DNA of 64,000 nt from Dolomedes plantarius (taxonomy: Eukaryota > Arthropoda > Arachnida > Araneae > Dolomedidae): positions 183,777,874-183,841,873 of the forward strand of contig OU015496.1 in assembly GCA_907164885.2 (NCBI GenBank), read 5' to 3'. Every line of letters begins with the position of its first letter. Within the stretch, counting starts at the first letter, position 1. The notes beneath the pieces are model-generated. The model searched no databases and was not told where the DNA came from. It was given only the letters and a program-made list of their open reading frames with translations. The position numbers were made by a program, and so were the translations under genes. Positions 49,722-60,800 of the stretch are shown here, piece by piece.

Positions 49722-52700
49722 AATACGACGATCAATGTGTACAAATGATGTAAGAAAACAAAAAAAAATATTTTTTTAAAAATCGTAAGGGATATCTTTA
49801 TAGACAAACTAATGTAGAAGAAAATATTCAAATTAAATCTAATAGGACATACTAAAGAATATAGTACAGTTTGAGGAACATATCTTTTACTGTATTTTAA
49901 TATTATTTTGAATAATGTCCAATCGTCTGCCGCATTAGCAAGAAAAAAAATTTTTTTTTGTCTATTTCGTTGTTATGTGACGATAAATTTATTTAAAGTA
50001 CCAGAAAAAGAAATCACATGATCAGCGTTTAATAAATAGCGTTGTAAAAATTAATCTTTAAAAATTTACCAAAAATCAGAAAATGGAGGTAAAGATTCGA
50101 AAAAAATTTCATTTTAAAGGAATTTTTATGATCTTTTTCGTGATATAAATTTTACAACCCTCAAATTATTATTTTAAATGCAAACTTGAAAAAAGTTACA
50201 AAAACAGCTTAAAAATTTAATTTAAAAAAATCTAAGAAGAATTTTTCAAAAATCTTTCTTAGTGCACCCCTACATTATAAGAAGAATCGCCATGCAAAAT
50301 TTCAGTCCTTAGGTTCAGCGGTTTGGTCTGTACTTTGTATGTCAGTCAATCAATCATTTTGTCAGTCAGTTACGGAACTGTTTTATATATAGAGATTTTT
50401 ATTACTATCTTTATATCGCAACGTTAACTTCATGCGCACGCATTATTTTCCTATGCTTTTTTTATTATCTTTATAATAGCGTAATTTTCATATGATTTTA
50501 AACAACAATCGTTTTTAACTGGCATTCAATTGGCTGTTAAAACTTTATATTTACACCCTATTTAAAAGAAGTAGGGTGTAAATTGTAGGGTAGAAAGTTG
50601 GTAAAATCAAAATTTTGTGCAATGTATTTAATTTCTCGATTAAAAGTAGTTTTTTTCTAAAAATTAATTAATTTCGCTTGGAAAGCTAAATATTTTATGC
50701 ACGCGGTTTATATTATTATTACTACCTTTATATCGTAACGTTAACTTCGTGCGCGAGCATTATTTTCTTATGCTTTTTTATTATTATCTTTATAATAGCT
50801 TTATTTTCATATGGTTTTAAACAACTATCGTTTTTATTCATATTATGTTGGTTTTTTATTAATTAAAAATTAAGGTTAATTAATTTCGATTCCGGAAGTT
50901 CTTATTATCTTTATTTTCATATGCTTTTTCATTTACGAATTATTCAAATGTTGGTTAAAAAACTTTTGCGAAATTTATACATTTGTGTCTGTTTAATTAT
51001 TGAAATTAATAAATTTATATTTCTGGAGAGGATGTTTCAGTTTTTAGTGGTACTATGATGAAAGGCTGAATGTACCAAAATTCTGAGGAGTTTATTATGG
51101 AGAGAAAGGGAATTTAATATGTAGAGGATGTTTATAGGCGTTAAATGTGGAGAGGAGTTGAATGGTCAATCAAACACTTCATTTTTTAAGAGGCAACGCT
51201 GCAGTCATATCACGGTTCTATTGGAAATTTCTGCTGAACCTGTAATTGCAGCTTCTTATTTTTTGCCCCAATGATGAAAGGCTAATTCTAGCTGAATTCT
51301 GAGGAGTTTATTATAAATTTATATATTTATAGATTTCACGAGGTATTTTTTCTATGTTATTTACACTATGTTTAGTTTAAAATTAATTTTGGTTAACAAA
51401 CATTAGAGAATTTGACATTTTTACATTTCAGATTTTAGTACTACAATGATGAAAGGCTGGAATTCTGAGACGTGTATAACATTTCACATATATTTTTTCT
51501 ATGTTATTTAAACTGTGTTAATTTTTAAATTGATTTTGGTTAACAAACACTCTTAAAATCCCAGGAATCACCGGGTACTTCAGCTAGTTTTAAATACAAA
51601 TCGTGACAAATGTGTTGTTTTTAGCGTAAAACTTTTTATTTTGGTTTTTGCTACACTTCGTCCGCCCAGCTTAGTAAGTTAGTTGTCACCAACTTACTGT
51701 TTCACTTCATCTGATTTGCTTACATTCTGAATTATTTCAGGAATTACAGTTTGATACTATTGAACTTTTGTTCAAGGTACGGGAAAATTTTATGTTTGCA
51801 TTAGTATGTCTACTATCTTAAATGCTAAAGTTTGTTTTCCCATTTTTTTTTTATCTTTGAATGTTTGGTGACCAGAGTACCTAGTAAGCATCACACCTTG
51901 CGATTAGCGATTTCTGTTTTGCAGCATTATTCAAAAATGCACTTTGCCCGTGCTGTGCTTGTCTGGATTATATTACGAGATAACCAAGCCAGACCACTCA
52001 GGATTTTTCACAGTGGATTTGCTTTTCCAATTTTATATCGGAATTGCATTTTTGTAACCGTAGCTCGATTTAGCTCTTTGAATGTTGTGTTATTTTTTTG
52101 TTTAAGGTACCGGTGGTCTATTTTATTTCGACACTTCACGGTATACCACTACCAGCAACACGTCGCCAAAAATGTAACAAACTCTTCCGTGAGATTCTCC
52201 AACAGTAATAGGCTGGCAGTTGGGAGAAGGGACCCTAACTTCAAGAATAATCTTACTCCTGGCATTACTGCATGAAAATGCAACGTAAATATGTTGTCTG
52301 CGCTTAACGAATGGGGTAACGAGAGGTGTGTGGTATAGACTAAAGAGCGACGAAGCGTAGTTATTATACACAGTAGACATCATAAATATAGAGTTCATGG
52401 TAGGCGACCAATATTCTATTCCAATAGTTTTACTTTATATGAGCAGAGACAAATCGGTTTATTTGAAGAGCAGAATGAAGGGGGAACTCAAAGGAGAATA
52501 TTCTGTCCTAACGAACAAGTTCAGATTATCTTTTTTTAATGTGGCAGAACGTCGAGTTGATCTTTTAAGGGTTTATGTCTCATTCATGTGCTTGCGAACA
52601 TATGCAAACTATCACTGCTGCAAGAGTTGAACTGCCGATAAGTTATCCTGCATGAGCTTAGGACAGAATTATAAGAGTACATTTATTAAACGTACGTTAG

Positions 52701-54734
52701 CAAATCTTAATGAGGACCAATCTGCATATGTAGGTTTTTTTTCTTGTAATAAAGCCTTTCAAAGAAAACTTCTTGTTTTAAAATACTTATTTTTTCTGTG
52801 TTTAAAAAAGGAAATGTATAATTACTTGCACCCTTAGGAATGAGATCTCGTTTCTTGTTCGGTTTGCCCCACAGAGAATAGATGGTGAAACAGAACTGGG
52901 GAAGATCATCTACACTATAGAAGGATCCCAATACATTTTCCATGCTGCAAGAAGAGTGAACAACAAGATTTTATTCATTTAAGTTCAATAGAGATGTATA
53001 GCTCTTTATTGAATAAAATTGAAATATCCTCCATGACTTTGAATGTGAGTAAAGTATCACCATGCCTTTGAATAAAGTATCACCATGCCATAAAGTATCA
53101 CCATGCCTTTGAATGTGATATAGCCACGCTATAGATGTTCAGATTTTTGTTGTTGTTGTTGTTGTTGTTTATCTTCACCATACGAATTGACTTCAAATTA
53201 GAAATCACAGGTATATGATGTCATAGCTAGGTTTCAACGAGTGAGCTCGCTGAACATAACAAATATCGTCTACCTGGCGGTTGCGGTTAATGGTTAACTA
53301 TTTCGTAATTAATTAATGCATAGCAAGTATCAAAAATCAATTTCTGTTATTTTTATACTTTGAAAGACTGAAAAATTCAATATAAATGAAAGTTAATTCT
53401 GGGATGATTTAATGAAATTCTTTAGTTACTCACCTTGTTATTTATAAGTGAATATTATTCCTAGATGTAAAGGATTCCTCCCTATAATCCTTATTTCGTC
53501 AGTATTAGGGGACAATTGCCATCTTTCAATGTACTCTTACACTAGCCTGTATTTTACACTGGCTTATGAACATGTGCTTCATCATCCTGTTAGTGCAATT
53601 TTTTAAAAATAATTTTGTCATAAAAGAAACATTACTCTTTCCGGCAGATGTCAGCAACGACAGCTTCTCCAGATGGCAACAACGACATTTCAATTTCGCC
53701 ACCTATCGTGAAACAGCAATTATTTGCAGCGAAATAAGCCATTTCAAGGCCACCACAGTCTTACCAATTTGGCACAATTGTGCGCCATTTTTGTATATTA
53801 AATTTCTAACAAAGAAATCTGAGTTTAGATTTTTATATAGACCATGAATGGGAGAACATCTTTTTTTCTGAGAATGGTTAGAGTTTGAAGCCTTCATCCC
53901 TATTTTCTCTTTCAATAGAGAGAACAAAAAAAGTCATTGCTTCTTTATTTTAGCTAATGACATAAATTTCCTCGTAAATATGAAAAACAATATTCCGGAG
54001 AAATATTGAAATTCATCGCAGCATAAATTAGCTGAATAATTACAAATTATTTTCTAACTTTTCTTGAAAGACCGCAGTATTTTTTTCAGTTTTAAATTTT
54101 TTTCTATTTTTTTTGGTGTTAAGGTTAAGCATGTTAAAATCGGAGACTTTCATTCCCGTGTTTAGGTATGGGAATTTTTACAATCACAGAATAGCAAAAG
54201 CATATTCTTAAATTGTTTTTCTCGCCTATGAAAGGGGATATTTAAAGAAAACGGCGCATAGTTTTTGAAATTTAAACTTTTTACAGCGACTGATTTGTAT
54301 ATAAGGTATAAAATTATAGATGTCTATCACTGCAAAATTAAAATTGTTTTGTTTTGAAAAAATATATATACAGTTCAAATAAAATGAATTTTAAAAAAAC
54401 GAGCATTGTATTTAAAATTAAATTTTCAAATGAAGAACATAGATTTAAAAAAAATGCTTTTTCTAAGCTGTGATAAAAAAATTACCGAGAGAAAAATTCA
54501 CAATAGCTTAATATGGGGATCTCAAATCAACTGATGTGAGACCATTTGCGCATAAGGGAGGTATCACACCCACAGTCTTTTTCCCGCAGTCCAAGCATTT
54601 GCGAGGCTAGACTATCGTCAGACGGGCGAATGCTCTGCTGGAACATATAGTCTAGTTCAGTGGTCCGTAACCACTGGCAAGGGCGGCTCCAGTCCAGAGA
54701 TTTGGGGGGGGGGGGACAACGTCGGCTCATAGGG

Positions 54735-54832
<98 letters not shown>

Positions 54833-57800
54833 AACGTTATCTCATTTTAAATTTAAACTCATTTAGGATTAGGTCTATGATTATATAATTTTAAGCTAGG
54901 GATAAAAAGGCTGGACTTTTTTTTTTGGGGGGGGAGCAATTGCCCCTACTGCAACCCCCCTTGGAGCCGCCATTGACCGGCAGTCCGAGAGAATCCAAGA
55001 AGTGGTCTGCGAGGTCACGAGTGATAAAAAAAATGGTTTCCTCGTTTAAAACGACCATAAATTTAGACACTTTTTTAACACTGGGAGGAAAGAAATTTTT
55101 AGTCCGGTTTTTTGGGGGGTTCAAATTCTAAAAAAATTTTGCATTTTTTATGCTTTGTGACGTTTTGAGTACGACAAAATCCTTGCTCTGCTTAAAAATT
55201 TGTAATAAATTTTCTGTGACGCGGACTCGCAGCGTCACAGCCATTTCGCAGCATTGCAGCCATATTACTGCTAGTAAAGGAAATGCGAGCTAAAATATCT
55301 CGTTCGTTTTTAAGTTTTTGTAAAATTTTAAGTTTGCTATTAAGTTTTCTTTTACGTTAAATTTGATTGGTATTAATTTTATTTGTAGCTTTTTATTGAA
55401 GTTGTTTATAAGAAACAATTTGTTTATTCAGAAAATGAAACCCACTTTTGCTTGTAAAAGTATTGGTTGGGGGAGGGTCTTCGACGGATGCATTTTTTTT
55501 CTATTTTCTGACAAGGGTTCCCTGATCGGCAGAAAGTTAGGAACCACTGGTCTAGCTTAAGAGCGATCTTTTCGTACATGACAGGCAAAATCCAGCACGT
55601 CTCTTTTCAGAGAGTAGCATACGAGCATTGATGACGTCACACAACGTTCGTCTTACCATGGTAAGACTCACAATATAATGCAAACCACATAGTTCAAGGA
55701 AATACCAATCCCACAATCAAGTGGCTGATGATTCCTTGTCCACTGAAAAAGTATGTGAGTGCGATATCCCTATAAGACAAAACTGAACTGGCTAGTCAAA
55801 TACACAAGTAATAATATGCACAAGAAGCTTAAATATCTGCATTGGATTTATGAGATGGCTAAAGGGGTCCCGGGTTGCCCAAATTGGTCGGCAGATCTGT
55901 ACTGTCCGTCCGGTGCCCAAGCCCATACTAATTAGAACCGAACAGGGGAAATAAACCCTGGGCTCAGTTTGCAGGTATTGCTACGGAAATTATGAACCTC
56001 AGGGTCTTCATGTGTATGCACTAACCGTCCGGGATGCTTATTAATGTCGAATTCTGAGAAGGCTAAGCTAGTACGTACTTGCACTTCTCGACTTTGCCAG
56101 CGAATTCGATGGTACAGTTAAGATAATCTTCCAGTGGAACTGCCAGGTCGGGAATGTCCTCTGGTCTGATTTCATACCTTTCCATGAACTTTCCATAAAA
56201 TATTGCCTATAAAATAGAATAAAAAATAAAGAGCATGTATTTGAAGTCTATTAAAAAGCGGTTAAAGGTATGTGGGACGCAAAAGTATCGAAAAGCCTAT
56301 TTTTACTATCATGGCTTAATATATATACCATACAGCTTTTCAAATCAAAATACAAAAATTTAATGATTCTCCATTGATATGTATTACTAGATGCATCTTT
56401 ATGCAGTACTGTCTATACGTACCACCTCTTTACGTCTGTACTTTAAGACTATTTGTATGGGAAGGAAATTTTTGATGATTTGCTATCTTTAATAGACTAC
56501 TATTTCTAAAATTCCTTTCATACAAATTCAATGCAATTTTGTACAGCGTTCGTTCCTTTTTTTATTTATCTTAAGATACTTCCACTTTTTTTTAATTACA
56601 GTAAAAATTCCGAAAACGTTTCCTCTGAAGGAAATATTGCTCAAAAAGTGATATTTTTGTCTTTCAGAGGTATTATAAAGTTTATAAAAGTGTTTCCATG
56701 GATACTGAAAACAAACCTAATTTATGTGAAACTGAAAAGAAAATGATAGCAGAGAAAAAACAGTAATAGATAAAATAGAAATAAGAAAAGTAGACATGCG
56801 TTAAATTTTGAGTTCAAAAATTTATAAACAAAATTTTAGCTTACTATGGCCGAACGATTAGGCCGCTGGCTTTCGGTACCAAAGTCTGTGGATTCAAGTC
56901 CCACTATTGGCATGGATGCTTGTAGCCGATCGGAATTGGCTTCAAGCTGTAGGTCCCGGTCTAATTGGCCCTCATGTAGTAAAAAATGACCGAAGCGCTC
57001 TCATCCAAACCATTAGGCATTTTTATATTTATAATTGCTTTCATATTGAAACATAGTTGAGAAAAAGGAATCATTAATACGAGTAACAAGCGTATTATAA
57101 TAAAAATATGAACAAGCGGTGAACAAGTGTATGATTTAAAAAAAACTAACAAACATTCAATAAGTTTATGATTAAAAATTTCAGGTAGTCTTTTCTAACA
57201 AAACTACCGCGGATTACTTAACGTTGCTAACCTCTTTTGTATGAATAATGTATGTATGTGTTATGTATATATGCATCTATGTATATGTACGTATGTATAT
57301 ATATACATATATGTATATCAACATTTTGACGCATTTTGGTACTTTTCTGTTTAAGTGTTTATTGCTTGTCCAAGCGATACAGACTGGGTTTGGCACACTG
57401 CCAAAATTATAACTCGCGAGGTACGGACAAAAGGATTTAGAGTCTGAAATTTTCCTTTCCGGAGGACGTTATGAAGAAACGTAATCCGACGTTAAAAAGC
57501 TAAATTTTGTGTCCCCGAACCTATCATTTTCATTCAAAACACTTTTGTGGTCAATTTACAGGCTTAGTGAATCCTGCGTACGATTTTACAATCCCGCAGG
57601 AAACATTTTGGTTTGGTGTGTAGCGCTACAGTCATTATTTGCTAGACGAGGGCTCATTAGACCGGAACCCGAACGGCTACAAACGTCCATGCCAAGAATG
57701 GAACTCGAACTACAGACTCTGGTACTGAACGCTAGTGGACTAGCCTTTCGACCATCGTCCGGCAGGAAACTTTTTAATTTGCATCCAGTCACTTGAACTT

Positions 57801-60800
57801 TAACTGAATTTCAAAGACAGTTATCTTAAAATAAATGATCATCAAATCTGTTATCTTAAAATTTGAAAGGGTACGCTTAAGCTATTAAGGCCGCACCTGT
57901 CTTACGTATACAAGAAAATTTTTCTAACGCTGAAATTTAAAGAAAGAAAAATTAATTATTATTAGAAATACTAAGAAATACGATCTCAGCATGACATCAA
58001 GAGGTGTTTTATATTCTCATCATTATTTATTTCTCATAATGTCTTTCTGTATACATCAGCTGACATCGCAAATCTTCAATTCTAACGTTATGCCGGGAGA
58101 ATTTTCCTCTCAGTATTTGTCTGGTTACGGATTCGCAGATGTATATTTTTGTATTCTGAATAGGAAAATAGATCTTTAAATGCAATGCATATGTTTATTA
58201 AATGTCTTTTTATTTTATATTATTATTTTTTAAATAATTTTAACTAACCGGTGATAGACATCAGTAATTTAAAACTTTTGAAGCCTTGGAAAAAATCAAC
58301 TTCGGAAACATTTAAAATTAGGATTGCTTTAATTAAAAATCTGCCTTCATAATGAAAAACCAGAATTCATAAACAGGCATTCTCTAATCTATGATTAGAA
58401 AAACACAGGGAGAAAAATTTCCCATAGCGTAAATTTGGAATTGAAGATCTGCAATGTTTACTGATTAATGAACTATTTAAATTTTTCTTGATAGCAACTC
58501 CGTCAAAATTTTGGTCAAACTGACGAAGTGAAACGTAGTGATATATATAGAGCAGCACAAAGCAAACAAAATTAGAAATAATGAAGAAGTTAAGCAAGTT
58601 TATTCCCAACCGTAGCATTCTATTGGTTTCATCGGACACTACTTTTGTTTTGTTTCCATTAAAATAACAGACAATTTTTTATACAAAGAAATAACTTAAA
58701 TCAACAACGAATTCACCATTTTGATCAATAATCCTTTGCCATTTTCCAGACAATTTCATGAATCCTCTTTCAAAGAACTTTTGATCTTTTTCTGCAAAAA
58801 AGTTTCTTAAGCGGGATTTGATACTGTTATCTGAAATAAAGGTAGTAGTTTTGCAGAGCACTGAACAAAAAGTAGTCTAAGGCCATCCGCACACAGGTCG
58901 TCTCGTATTCGGCTCGAACTCGAAGTGAGATGTGCGTCTTGTATCAACTACGCGAAGTCTACCCGCACACGGGTCGAATCGTACTCGAAGTGCTTTCGTC
59001 TCGAATTCGAAGCGGAATGACGAATCCATATTTTTCTCAGTCGGTTCAATGTCTTCAACGTGCCAAGTACAAAACTTCTTGTTTTTATTTGTTTAAAAGG
59101 AGATAAAAATGGAGGAATTTTCACCATCGGCTGTTTGTTGCGTCACATTAATTACAAGAAAGTGATACAAAATTTTTAGCATTCTATAGAATGTCAAAAG
59201 AATGTCAACAAAATTTCAGTTCGATATATTTTAATGTTATAAAAATATAAATTTTTTTGTTAATTATAAAATTATTTGAAATTTCGTTTTCAATCAGAGT
59301 TATAAATGCATATAATTTTTAAGATACAAAAGTTTGTACTATGCTCTTGTGTTTGTGTGGGTGAGACGGTGGGACTCAGGTAGCAATCACCACGACAATG
59401 TCCAGGCTTGACACTTTTTCATCAAAACTAAAAACATAATTTTTATGTTTACTGATTTGAAAAATTAAATATATTGAATTTCGCTCTGTGTTTTGTATTC
59501 GATTATTATGATTTTCTATGTATTTAAATAGAATAGATTTCGTGAAATTGTAATAAGATTTTTTAATGAATGATTGCAATAAGTTTTTGTAATTAATAAA
59601 GAAATACTATAATGTAATAAACTTTTTTAACTAAACTATGTAACATAATAAAGTTTGTAATTAAATGCATTACCTTTCAAGTTGACTTCTCGTGCAACTT
59701 CATTTTACGTTTTATCTGTACAATCTTTTCTAGAATATTCACGGAGCGTGTGTTTATAAAGTTCCGGGTGTTTTTCCTCTTCTCCAACAAATTTAATGTT
59801 GAACACTTCCATTGATAGTCATAAATTTCGTGAGTCACGCTGGATTTTTCCCGTTCCAAACAATTCGAGAGTAACGAGACGAGTACGAATCAAGACCGCT
59901 TCCACTTCGAGCCGATTGCCAATTGCCCCGTTAGTGGAATCTCATTCAATTACGTGGGAAGTTGAATAGTGGTAAAAATCGCTTCGAGTTCGAGCCGAGT
60001 ACGAGACGACCCGTGTGCGGATGGCCTAATGGTGTAATGTCAGAATTAAGTGGTGTTTGTGGTAACACATCCCAGGCAATCTCCAATACTTTATGATTTC
60101 GTGTCTAAAGATGTATGTGGTTGGAGATTTTCATGATAGAACACAATACCTTTGCAATTCACCTATTATGGACGTTTCTATTGCAAAAAATATTTCTGTT
60201 TTGTTAATTATTGCAACTGATCATTTCGTACTTTGGTAAAAGCTCAAAATAATCAACTCCTTTATAATCCCACCAAAATGATATAATGACCTTCTTTTGA
60301 TGAATATCAGCTTTTAATGTTGTTTGAGCTGGCTCCCTTAGGCTTAGACCATGATCTTTCGTGTTCAGTGTGCTATAAACAATCCATTTTGCATCGCCGG
60401 TTATCAATCGTTGAAAAAAACGGATCATTATGATTTCAAAAGGAAGTCACATATGTTGATACTTTGTGTTAAATGAATTTCTTTAAGCGCATGTGGGATC
60501 CAACATCATGCTTTGTTTCGTAACCAAGCTTTTTTCAAATGGTCATCAATGGTTATTTTGGATGGATTTAGACTCTCAACAAGCTGCCGTACAGTTATGT
60601 GCCGATCAGCTTCAATCAGTGCTTTCAATCTGTCGTCATCAATCTCAATTCATCTGCCATAGCGTGGTGCATCCTGAACAGAAAAATTACCTGAATGAAG
60701 TTTTGCAAACCAATTCTGGAATGTGCGTTCTGTTAGGGCATCACCACCGCAAACAGCCCAAATCTTATCGTTTGCATCTGCAGCTCTGTTACCTTTGCGG

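Noticed and set aside
51832..52275. 147-residue plus-strand frame
   Set aside because: Overlaps a dispersed repeat whose other copy does not keep the frame; composition is AT-rich with no motif.
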